Part shown: positions 1 through 7,190 of the stretch, piece by piece
Numbering within the stretch: the stretch's first letter is position 1
Layout: every line of letters begins with the position of its first letter
DNA from: Verrucomicrobia bacterium UBA1727
GTDB taxonomy: Bacteria; Verrucomicrobiota; Kiritimatiellia; RFP12; UBA1067
Reading direction: 5' to 3'
DNA: 18,847 nt
Assembly (NCBI GenBank): GCA_002315875.1
Contig: DCIL01000045.1
Location: 1 to 18,847, forward strand
Notes under the pieces: generated by a model
The model's input: the letters and a program-made list of their open reading frames with translations, nothing else
Database searches by the model: none
Told to the model about the DNA's origin: nothing
Made by a program: the position numbers and the translations under genes

Positions 1-155
1 CCTGTGTGTCGTTGCTTCTTGCGTTGCTTTTCCTTTCTCTTTCGCTCCCTGTCTTTCTTCCTCTTGGCCTCGATTCTCCACCCCGAAATCTTGCCTTTCC
101 AATTTGACTCACGACATTGTACAACTTTCCGGTTGCGAAATCTCCCTTGCTGTCC
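1..155. other. Pyrimidine-rich stretch, no supported gene
   Basis: The first ~100 bases of the + strand are mostly C and T, with a short direct repeat CGTTGCTT at 10-17 and 22-29. All three minus-strand frames were read by eye. They give Lys/Arg/Glu-rich peptides because the strand is purine-rich, but each lacks a credible start codon or is cut by a stop. Two + strand frames are open to about position 165 and could be the tail of a gene beginning outside the window, but the composition (many Cys, Ser, Phe, Leu) does not look like a normal protein end. I see no tRNA, terminator or IS end here. Confidence 0.4.
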
Positions 156-185
156 TTGACTGGTAAAATCTTAATATGCTATAAT
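156..185 (+). promoter_or_regulatory. Sigma70-type extended -10 promoter of the tRNA-Val transcript
   Basis: A TTGACT -35 box at 156-161 and a perfect TATAAT -10 box at 180-185 are separated by 18 nt. The TGC just before the -10 (177-179) makes it an extended -10 promoter. The expected start point is near 192, about 8 nt before the first base of the tRNA, which is normal for a stable RNA gene. No terminator is visible after the tRNA, so the promoter may also drive the downstream glycosidase and surface-protein genes. Confidence 0.8.
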
Positions 186-199
186 TTGCTCAGTTTTTC

Positions 200-276
200 G
201 GGCGGTTAGCTCAGTTGGTTAGAGCAATTCCTTTACACGGAATGGGTCGGGGGTCCGAGTCCCTCACCGCCCACCA
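200..276 (+). tRNA. tRNA-Val (anticodon UAC)
   Basis: A complete cloverleaf can be drawn by hand. The 7-bp acceptor stem pairs 200-206 (GGGCGGT) with 266-272 (ACCGCCC) without mismatch. The D arm has the usual TAGCTCAGTTGGTTAGAGCA form. The anticodon stem ATTCC/GGAAT closes a seven-base loop TTTACAC, giving anticodon UAC, read as valine. The T stem GGGGG/CCCTC contains one G-U pair around the loop TCCGAGT. The discriminator A is at 273 and the CCA end (274-276) is encoded in the genome. No introns or odd insertions are seen. Confidence 0.96.
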
Positions 277-307
277 CTTAAGATACGCTGATGCAGGTTA
301 TGAAATT

Positions 308-2323
308 ATGAAATTAAGAGTTTTGCTAACCATTGGTCTTGTAGGAACTTCTTGTTTTGCAGTCGAGCGCAAGCTCACGCCAGTGATGGGTTGGTCGAGC
401 TGGAATTCGTTCGGCTCTAATATCACCAAGTCGAACATTCTCGCACAGGCGGACGCGATCGTCAAGCTCGGACTGCGCGAGTGCGGCTGGGAGTACATCA
501 ACATCGACGACTGCTATCAGATGGGTCGCGATGAGAAGACGGGACGGCTCAAGATCAATCTCGAGAAGTTTCCCAACGGCGAAGCGGATCTCAAGTACAT
601 CGCCGACTACTGCCACAAGAACGGACTCAAGGCCGGCATGTACTCCGATGGCGGCGACAACTGCTGCGCGTCCAGTAACAAGAAGCCATTCGGCCTCAAT
701 GTCGGACTCTACCGCCACGAGAAGGAAGATCTCGAGATGTTCCTGGGGGAAGGTCCCGGCTGCTGGGGATACGACTTCATCAAGATCGACTGGTGCGGCG
801 GCGGTCACGCCAAGCTTAAGGACTCCGACCAGTACAACAAGATCATGGACGTGATCGATGACATCGAGAAGCGCACCGGCAAGGATAAGATCATCAACAT
901 CTGCCGCTGGGCTTATGTCGGCCCGTGGCAGTTCCGCGCTGACAGCTGGCGGTCGGGTCCCGACATCGACATGAGTGGACGCTCCTGGGAATCGGTGATG
1001 GTGCAGGTCGACATCATGAAGGAGGTCTGGCCGTATACGCGTCCAGGTTCGATGAACGATCCCGACATGCTCGTCTGCGGTCTCGGCCTCACGCCGGTCG
1101 AAGACCTGAGCCACTTCGCGATGTGGTGCATGTTCTCTTCGCCGCTGTTGATCGGACAGGACCTCTTGAAGATCAAGCCCGAGACGCTCGAGCTTTACAA
1201 GAACCGCGAGCTCATCGCTCTCAACCAAGACAAGGCCGTCCTTTCCGCGGCGTATCTCGGTGAGGCCGCGCCCGGCGTCGAGATCTGGCTCAAGCCGCTC
1301 GGCTGCGAGCGTAGTCCCGTCCGTGCGCTCGCGCTCCTCAATCGCAACTCGTCCGAAACCGAAGTCGAGTTCTCTTATTCCGACATCGGTTATCCCGAGA
1401 CCGTCAAAGCCCGCGATCTCGTCCGTCACGTCGATCTCAAGCCCGCGAAGTCCCGCAAGGTCAAGCTCGCGCCGCACGGCATCGACGTCGTGAAGCTCGA
1501 ACCGGCGACCGGTAATCTTCGCGTGATCACGCCTTTCGCCGGAGCCGTCCGCACGAAGCACCTCCGCAGCGCCGTCATCGAACGGACGCGGCGGATTGAT
1601 TGGGTTAATGCCGCGCGTATGGTTGAGGCAGGCGCGCTGCTTCTCGACGTGCGCTCGAGCGAGGAATTCGCCGCGGGACACGTCCAGGGCGCGGTCAACG
1701 TGCCGCACACCGCGATCTCATCGGCCGGAAAGGCGCTGTCGGATACCAATCGCACCGTGGTCGCCTACTGCGCAATCTACAAGCGCGCCGCTCAGGCCGC
1801 GGCGGTTCTCGACATGATGGGCTTCAAGCGCGTTTATTTCGTGGGGGACGGCTACTCGAAGTATTCGACCGAGAAGCAGCCGACGCTTGCGGACGTGAAG
1901 GTCGAGCTTTCCTCGCTCAAGTTCCATTCCGCCTGGCCGGTCGCCCGCGGCAAGAAGAACACTTCCTGGAATGGCAAGAAGATCAACATCCGCGGCATCG
2001 AGTATGAGAAGGGCGTCGGCACGGATGCGACGTTCCATGGCGATGGATCGGTCACGATGGTTGACATTCCCGCGAAGGCGACGCACTTCGTCTCGATGGT
2101 CGGCCGCGATCGCGACATCAGCTGGTCCAAGGCGAATACCGCGATGTTCGAGGTCTTCGCCGATGGCAAGCTGCTCGCCAGCTCGCCGGAGATTGGCTGG
2201 GATGACGACTATCTCTTCTCCGTTAAGCTTCCTGCCGGTGCGAAAGTTCTCAAACTTGTCACAAAGGGCGTTCCGAACGGAACTCATTGTTCCTGGGGCG
2301 GCGCTGGCTTCGTGGTGAAATGA
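308..2323 (+). CDS. Secreted GH27 alpha-galactosidase-like enzyme with rhodanese and NPCBM domains
   Basis: A 671-residue exported glycoside hydrolase, expected to release terminal alpha-galactose (or another GH27 substrate) from glycans. Residues 1-18 form a signal peptide with likely cleavage after Cys-Phe-Ala. The GH27 barrel starts with MGWSSWNSF (27-35) and has YINIDDCY and GLKAGMYSD. The nucleophile is Asp161 in KIDWC and the acid/base Asp219 in SGPDI. A beta-sandwich follows to about 410. Residues ~430-520 are a rhodanese domain (LLDVRSSEEF, GHVQGAVNVP) with candidate catalytic Cys488 in YCAIYKRA. Residues ~534-671 match an NPCBM carbohydrate-binding module. I chose ATG 308 because the longer frame (from 215) begins inside the tRNA; AGG at 295-297 is a weak ribosome site. 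The stop overlaps the next start by ATGA. GH27 assignment is firm; exact sugar and the role of the rhodanese part are unknown. Confidence 0.9.
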   Translation: MKLRVLLTIGLVGTSCFAVERKLTPVMGWSSWNSFGSNITKSNILAQADAIVKLGLRECGWEYINIDDCYQMGRDEKTGRLKINLEKFPNGEADLKYIADYCHKNGLKAGMYSDGGDNCCASSNKKPFGLNVGLYRHEKEDLEMFLGEGPGCWGYDFIKIDWCGGGHAKLKDSDQYNKIMDVIDDIEKRTGKDKIINICRWAYVGPWQFRADSWRSGPDIDMSGRSWESVMVQVDIMKEVWPYTRPGSMNDPDMLVCGLGLTPVEDLSHFAMWCMFSSPLLIGQDLLKIKPETLELYKNRELIALNQDKAVLSAAYLGEAAPGVEIWLKPLGCERSPVRALALLNRNSSETEVEFSYSDIGYPETVKARDLVRHVDLKPAKSRKVKLAPHGIDVVKLEPATGNLRVITPFAGAVRTKHLRSAVIERTRRIDWVNAARMVEAGALLLDVRSSEEFAAGHVQGAVNVPHTAISSAGKALSDTNRTVVAYCAIYKRAAQAAAVLDMMGFKRVYFVGDGYSKYSTEKQPTLADVKVELSSLKFHSAWPVARGKKNTSWNGKKINIRGIEYEKGVGTDATFHGDGSVTMVDIPAKATHFVSMVGRDRDISWSKANTAMFEVFADGKLLASSPEIGWDDDYLFSVKLPAGAKVLKLVTKGVPNGTHCSWGGAGFVVK

Positions 2324-5300
2324 GTGGTATGAATAAATTATTGGTTGTTGTTTTTGCGTCGATTCTTTTACAGGGATCGGCTGAAGTTACGGATCTCACT
2401 ACCTCGCTGGAACACGTCTGTGATGTGGGCAAGGCGCGGTGGGGAACGGGCAGCGCCCAGGCGCGTTCGGTGCTCGATCTGCAGGTCTATCACGATCGCA
2501 TCTTTCCCGGTATGGGCGACTGGGATCACAATTCCGGTCCCGTGTACGCGATGGCGATCAATCCGCTGACGGGCACCTGCTCGAACGAGTATACGCTCGG
2601 TACGGAGTCCCTCGAGACGATTCGCGTTCTTGCGGACGGCAACTTGTATTTTCCGGCTACGGACTACAAGGACGGTCATGCGTCCGCCGGATACTTCTTC
2701 CGTCGCAATGTGAACGGCACCTGGTATACGCGCACTTCACCGTTCGTTGATTCAGGGCTCAGCACCCATATTTGGGACTTTACCGAGTTCGAGGGGCGCC
2801 TCTTTGCCGCGGGCTACGGCATCGCCTCGTCTGCCGATCGCGGCGTCACCTGGCAAGATGTCAATCCCGCGTGGAAGTCGAAAGGTGAGCGTTTCGTCAG
2901 TTTCATTGTTTGCGGAGATGAGCTCTTTGCGCGCACGCAGCGGTCGATTCCGGTCAATTCCAAGACCGGGGAAATGGTCGATTCAAAGCCGACTGACTTT
3001 CCCTATTATCCGGCGATCTATCACCATTGGAACAAGACCTCAAAGCGTTTTGATACCATTACCAATTCTTATCTCACGATGAATGCCGGGCTCAATCGTT
3101 CCGACTTCAAGTTATCGATGCCGTCCCTCGACAACAAGGCCACGGTGTACAGTCACGTCTGGCACGCAACGCCCTACAAGAATCGCTGCCTTTATATTCT
3201 CGGTTCGGCGAGTGGTATTTTGATTTCTTTATCTGAAGGATATACTCCCGTCGGAACTTATCCTGCGGCGGCCATTAGCGGCTATGCCGAGAACGGCGAA
3301 CTCAAGGGACAGAAGATCACGCTTGAAAGCGACACGTATCCGTACGACTTCATCGTCTATCACGATGTCGCTTACCTTCTCAGCTTCAAGTACAAGGGCT
3401 CCGAATCGAAGCTCGTCGAGCATGCGGTTTGGAAGTCGACGGACGGCATCACCTTCACCAAACTCTTCACTTTCGATTTCCAGCAGGTGATGTCCTCGTT
3501 CGAGTATTACGGCGGACACTTCTACTTCGGTGTCGCCTTTCTCAATGCACAGCCGCTCTTAGGAACGCTCAACAGCGGACTTACGGACATGGCGGGCCAT
3601 ATCTACCGCATTCCGTATTCACTCAAGCCCGCGACCCGCTCGACGGTCACCTTCGTCCCGAACGGCGATCCGGACCATCCGTACGAACTTACGGCGTCCG
3701 CCAACTGGACGCCGCAGGCGCCGGCTGCGGACGACATCATCGAAATCGATTCCGGCAATCTCGGTGCGGCAACGCTGACGCTCGCGAAAGATATGGAGGT
3801 CGCGGGACTTCGGGTTAAGAACTCCACCCAGAATCTGACGATCGCGCCTACCAATACCACCGTTGATCCGTTGCCGCGCCTAATCCTCGGCGAGTGCGGC
3901 ATCACCAACACATCGACGAAGACCGCCAGTGATAAAGGCATTTTCTTTACGGTTGCGCTTGAGACGACCGAACCTCAGACCTGGTTTGCCGGCAAGCAGC
4001 TTTTCAGTACGGCAACGCCTTTCTATGGGGGACATCCCCTCGCGATCATGCGCGCCTATTCCGTGACCCATACGAAAGCGCCGCGCTACGATGGACCGAT
4101 AACTTATATGCTATCCACGCTTGACTGGAACCAGCGACTATATCTTAAAGAGGCGGCGAAATGGGCGAATGCCGTTACTTGTACGGTGGATACGGCCGCT
4201 GGCGGCAATGGTTATTACCAGCCGGTTTTCAGCGGCTCCGGCGAATGGAAGTATACCGACATCTTCCCGGAAGGATCGTCCTATTATGCCAATTACTGGT
4301 CGGTTCAGTCCGTGCTGATGGATATGAGTGGCGCGGTTGCCACCTACGATTCTGCGGCAGCTTCGCGGATGAAATTCTCCAGTGCCGATTCCACACACAT
4401 CAAGGCGGGAACGGTGAAGTTGGAAAGTGGCGATTTCCTTCCCGGTGCGGTTTTCTATATTAACGGCGGCGGTATTTTCCAGCAGCAGGGAGGCAGGGTA
4501 TACGCAAATTTGAGTCATTCGATTCAATGCGGCGGACATAGTTGTTGTAGCATGGGTAATGTGACTTACAAGCTGGAAGGCGGCGTTTGCACCAACTATG
4601 CCACTTATGTCGGTGGAATGAAGGCAGAGGGATGGTATCTGAAGATGGTCGGCTTGTCGCGCTTCAATATGAGCGGCGGCGAACTGGTGGTTCTTTCCGG
4701 TGGAAATAGCTATGCCAAGTCTCAAGCGCTTTCAATTGCGCCGAGCGAAACACATGGTCTTACTGCTCCCGGCGTATTCACCCAGACCGGCGGTCGTGCT
4801 ATTCTCAATGCCATTATGTTTGGCGATATTAACGGTACCACTTATACAAATAAAAATGCATACGGATATGCGAATCTCTGCGGCGGCGAGACGCTGTTGA
4901 CCGGCACGGTCGGTTTCCGTCTCGGTACTGTGTGGAATCGCGAAACCACGACCGATACTTCAAACTCCTTTTATCGCGTTCGTCTCGCGGGTGGCAAGCT
5001 TGGAATCAAGAGCGCGGCTACGACCAAGCTTCAGCTCGAAGTGGGACAGGGAACGGATTCGAGCGTCTTCTCGAATGCGACCGAGCACACGATTACCGCG
5101 CCGGTTTGGGGATATGGTGCGCTCAAAAAGCGCGGTGCGGGAAATCTCGTCTTCCGCGATGCCGCGCGTCTTCACGGTCCCCTCGTGATCGAGCAGGGTA
5201 CGGTCTCGGTGGGCGCCTATTCCGATCCGAAGCCGACGGGCAGCGTCCCAGTGGCCGACGTTTCGTTGAGAGCCGAGGACATCACCGGCTTTGCGGACGG

Positions 5301-6453
5301 GGCCGCGGTGCCGGCGTGGACCAATCAGGCGAAGACCGCGAGCGCCACCATCGCCTGGAATTCCACCGCGCCGACTTTCGTGAAGGGTGGCTTTGTCGGA
5401 TACAACGCGCTTCGCTTCACTGCCGCTTCCAAGCAGGCGCTTTCGTTTCCCAATGCGAACATTCCCTGGATTGGCAAGAAGACGATGGGTTGTGCGGTGG
5501 TGTTTAGGACGAAGACCAAGGGCCCGGATACGGCTTGGGACATTTATGGATTGAATAATATCGGAAGGGGAATCCTTTCTACTGCCTCAACTGGTGATAA
5601 TGCAGCATACGGTACGATGTTCCTCTCGTTCACGAGCGAAGGTGCGGTTACGGCGCGTTACAATGCGACGGACAACAATCATGAACATCCTCGCGCTAAT
5701 TACAACGTCTATCAGCGCAAGGCGCTTGACATCGATGACGGAGAGCCGCATATTGCGATCTTTACGTCGGACGAGACGAATCTCAAGTTGCGTACGATGG
5801 TTGATGGTTGCGTGACTGAGATCCCTACGACTTTGACGAGTACGCTTGATTCTGGTCGGGCGCTCTTCATCGGTGGCATGAATGGCAGTGAGCCGAACCG
5901 GTATTTCGATGGTGACATTGCCGAAGTACGACTTTACGGCTCGACGCTTTCGCGCGCTGACATGCAGGCGATTACGGACGAGTGGAGCGCGAAGTACGGG
6001 ATACGTCCCCAGGTCGGCCGTTCGTTCAATGATGGCGAGGCGCCGGGGTCGGGACTCGGCTCGACGAATGTCATGATTGCCGCGGGGGCGACGCTGGCGC
6101 TGCCGACCGGGGATACTGCCGGATACAAGGTAACCTCGAAGAGCGTTTTCCGCAACGAGGGCACGGTCACCGGTACACTGGAACTTGAAAATGGCGCGAC
6201 GCTGAACTTGACTTGGGGCAAGAAGGCGGTGTTCGGCACGATCAAGGCCTCGGGAACGATTACGCTCAATATTTCCAACATTCCCGCCGATCATTCCAAC
6301 CGACAGGATCTCTTCACCTACACCTCGCTCGTCGGCTCTCCGACGTTCGTTCTCGCCGGAGCCGGTGTCAATCCGATGCACGACCGTCTGGTGGTCGAAA
6401 ACGGCACTTGCCGCTTCCGCACCAACCGCGGCGCTTTCATCCTTCTTCGTTGA
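2320..6453 (+). CDS. Large secreted surface protein: Asp boxes, beta-helix/PATR-like repeats, LamG-like domain
   Basis: A 1377-residue exported protein of unknown exact role, probably cell-surface or glycan-binding. The signal peptide reads MNKLLVVVFASILLQGSA. Residues ~50-440 resemble a beta-propeller, with an Asp box SADRGVTW at 171-178 and a looser one (STDGITF) at 373-379, as in sialidase-like repeats. Residues ~447-965 are Gly- and Thr-rich beta-strand rungs (QQQGGRVYAN, TQTGGRAILN, MSGGELVVLSGG), ending in GALKKRGAGNLVF at ~933, a match to autotransporter-associated (PATR) repeats. Residues ~970-1228 look like a LamG/concanavalin-type fold (DGDIAEVRLYGSTLS). The tail to 1377 is again beta-rich. 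No outer-membrane barrel or clear sorting tag is seen, so anchoring is unclear. ATG 2320 overlaps the glycosidase stop; ATG 2329 (MNKLL) is an equally possible start. Coupling suggests joint work with the GH27 enzyme. Confidence 0.75.
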   Translation: MSGMNKLLVVVFASILLQGSAEVTDLTTSLEHVCDVGKARWGTGSAQARSVLDLQVYHDRIFPGMGDWDHNSGPVYAMAINPLTGTCSNEYTLGTESLETIRVLADGNLYFPATDYKDGHASAGYFFRRNVNGTWYTRTSPFVDSGLSTHIWDFTEFEGRLFAAGYGIASSADRGVTWQDVNPAWKSKGERFVSFIVCGDELFARTQRSIPVNSKTGEMVDSKPTDFPYYPAIYHHWNKTSKRFDTITNSYLTMNAGLNRSDFKLSMPSLDNKATVYSHVWHATPYKNRCLYILGSASGILISLSEGYTPVGTYPAAAISGYAENGELKGQKITLESDTYPYDFIVYHDVAYLLSFKYKGSESKLVEHAVWKSTDGITFTKLFTFDFQQVMSSFEYYGGHFYFGVAFLNAQPLLGTLNSGLTDMAGHIYRIPYSLKPATRSTVTFVPNGDPDHPYELTASANWTPQAPAADDIIEIDSGNLGAATLTLAKDMEVAGLRVKNSTQNLTIAPTNTTVDPLPRLILGECGITNTSTKTASDKGIFFTVALETTEPQTWFAGKQLFSTATPFYGGHPLAIMRAYSVTHTKAPRYDGPITYMLSTLDWNQRLYLKEAAKWANAVTCTVDTAAGGNGYYQPVFSGSGEWKYTDIFPEGSSYYANYWSVQSVLMDMSGAVATYDSAAASRMKFSSADSTHIKAGTVKLESGDFLPGAVFYINGGGIFQQQGGRVYANLSHSIQCGGHSCCSMGNVTYKLEGGVCTNYATYVGGMKAEGWYLKMVGLSRFNMSGGELVVLSGGNSYAKSQALSIAPSETHGLTAPGVFTQTGGRAILNAIMFGDINGTTYTNKNAYGYANLCGGETLLTGTVGFRLGTVWNRETTTDTSNSFYRVRLAGGKLGIKSAATTKLQLEVGQGTDSSVFSNATEHTITAPVWGYGALKKRGAGNLVFRDAARLHGPLVIEQGTVSVGAYSDPKPTGSVPVADVSLRAEDITGFADGAAVPAWTNQAKTASATIAWNSTAPTFVKGGFVGYNALRFTAASKQALSFPNANIPWIGKKTMGCAVVFRTKTKGPDTAWDIYGLNNIGRGILSTASTGDNAAYGTMFLSFTSEGAVTARYNATDNNHEHPRANYNVYQRKALDIDDGEPHIAIFTSDETNLKLRTMVDGCVTEIPTTLTSTLDSGRALFIGGMNGSEPNRYFDGDIAEVRLYGSTLSRADMQAITDEWSAKYGIRPQVGRSFNDGEAPGSGLGSTNVMIAAGATLALPTGDTAGYKVTSKSVFRNEGTVTGTLELENGATLNLTWGKKAVFGTIKASGTITLNISNIPADHSNRQDLFTYTSLVGSPTFVLAGAGVNPMHDRLVVENGTCRFRTNRGAFILLR
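4525..4590 (+). other. Cysteine cluster inside the beta-helix region of the surface protein
   Basis: Codons for residues 737-757 of the surface protein encode CGGHSCC (Cys737, His740, Cys742, Cys743) and another Cys at 757. Cysteine appears sparse elsewhere in this large exported protein. The pattern could allow disulfides or metal binding, but no known motif is matched exactly. Confidence 0.4.
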
Positions 6454-6454
6454 G

Positions 6455-6483
6455 CCATTTATGGTATAATACGCCATAAATGG
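6455..6483. promoter_or_regulatory. Perfect inverted repeat with internal extended -10 box and start codon
   Basis: CCATTTATGG at 6455-6464 and CCATAAATGG at 6474-6483 are exact reverse complements with a 9-nt spacer. The spacer begins with TATAAT (6465-6470), preceded by TGG, so it forms an extended -10 box. No good -35 is seen (CCTTCT or CTTCTT at the right distance). The ATG of the ABC ATPase (6480-6482) lies in the right arm. Transcription from this box would start near 6476-6478, leaving almost no leader. The repeat could be an operator. In read-through RNA from the upstream gene it would form a hairpin hiding the start codon. No T-run follows, so it is a poor terminator. Confidence 0.7.
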
Positions 6484-7190
6484 TTGAGGTTCGCAATTTG
6501 GCATTTTCATACTGCTCCCGGCAGGTGCTGAGGGACGTGTCGTTCGTTGTTTCGCCGGGGGAGACGGTTGCGGTGCTCGGAGCGAACGGCGCAGGCAAGA
6601 CCACGCTTTTGCGGGTGCTGGCGATGTTGGCGGTGCCGGACGCGGGCTCGGTCATAATGGATGGGCAGAACGCCTTTCGCCGTCCCATGCGATATCTCCG
6701 TCAACTCGGGTATCTGCCGGAAATGCCGGCGCTTTACGAGGACATGTCCGTCAAGGAGTATCTCGGCTATCGTGCGAAGCTCAAGGGCGAGCCCTCGAAG
6801 CGCGTCCGTCGGCGGGTTTCCGAGGCGGCGGAACTCTGTCGTTTGACGGATATCATGCGTCGTCCGATCAGCATGCTTTCGACGGGGCTCAAGAAGCGGG
6901 TGGCGCTGGCGGATGCGCTTTTGCTGAGGCCGCGCGTGTTGCTCTTGGATGATCCGCTCGCGGGGCTTGATTATCAGATGCGGGAATCGGCGGCTGAGAT
7001 TCTCTCGAATGCCGCGGCGTTTTCGTCGGTGATCGTTACCGGCCATGAAATTTCCGATTTTGCGAAGTGGGCGACGCGCTTTCTCGTGATCAAGGATGGG
7101 GTGATCGCCTCGTCCGTCGAAAACCAGGGAACCGATCCTTCGGTGTCCGGCGAGCGCCTCGCGACGGTGCTGGAAGGTGGTGCGCGGTGA
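6480..7190 (+). CDS. ABC transporter ATP-binding protein (GldA-like)
   Basis: A 236-residue cytoplasmic ATPase of the ABC-2 exporter type that powers the permease encoded next. Walker A is GANGAGKT at 34-41. The signature is LSTGLKKR at 133-140, a variant of LSGGQ. Walker B is VLLLDDP with Asp157, and the usual catalytic Glu is replaced by Asp158. The D-loop AGLD and switch His189 (VTGHE) are present, so the site looks usable. Length is normal for a single-domain ABC ATPase. There is no Shine-Dalgarno sequence within a near-leaderless transcript from the box at 6465. The stop overlaps the GTG start of the permease by 4 nt. Together with the GldFG-like and DUF4340 proteins it forms a Gld-type ABC set; substrate unknown. 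Confidence 0.93.
   Translation: MVEVRNLAFSYCSRQVLRDVSFVVSPGETVAVLGANGAGKTTLLRVLAMLAVPDAGSVIMDGQNAFRRPMRYLRQLGYLPEMPALYEDMSVKEYLGYRAKLKGEPSKRVRRRVSEAAELCRLTDIMRRPISMLSTGLKKRVALADALLLRPRVLLLDDPLAGLDYQMRESAAEILSNAAAFSSVIVTGHEISDFAKWATRFLVIKDGVIASSVENQGTDPSVSGERLATVLEGGAR

Noticed and set aside
1..190. Lys/Arg-rich minus-strand peptide
   Set aside because: Open only because the strand is purine-rich; a stop sits just ahead and no start codon is found in the frame.
215..307. N-terminal extension of the GH27 frame to position 215
   Set aside because: It begins inside the tRNA and would place 31 residues before a clear signal peptide; ATG 308 fits.
326..1708. 460-residue open frame on the minus strand
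   Set aside because: It is antisense to the GH27 gene and reads as an Asp/Arg/Val/Leu-rich shadow with no recognised domain.
6455..6483. Rho-independent terminator after the surface-protein gene
   Set aside because: The stem is present but no T-run follows and the right arm contains a start codon.
7067..7186. Longer start for the permease gene
   Set aside because: The extra 40 residues are a shadow of the ATPase end; GTG 7187 has a ribosome site and overlaps the stop.
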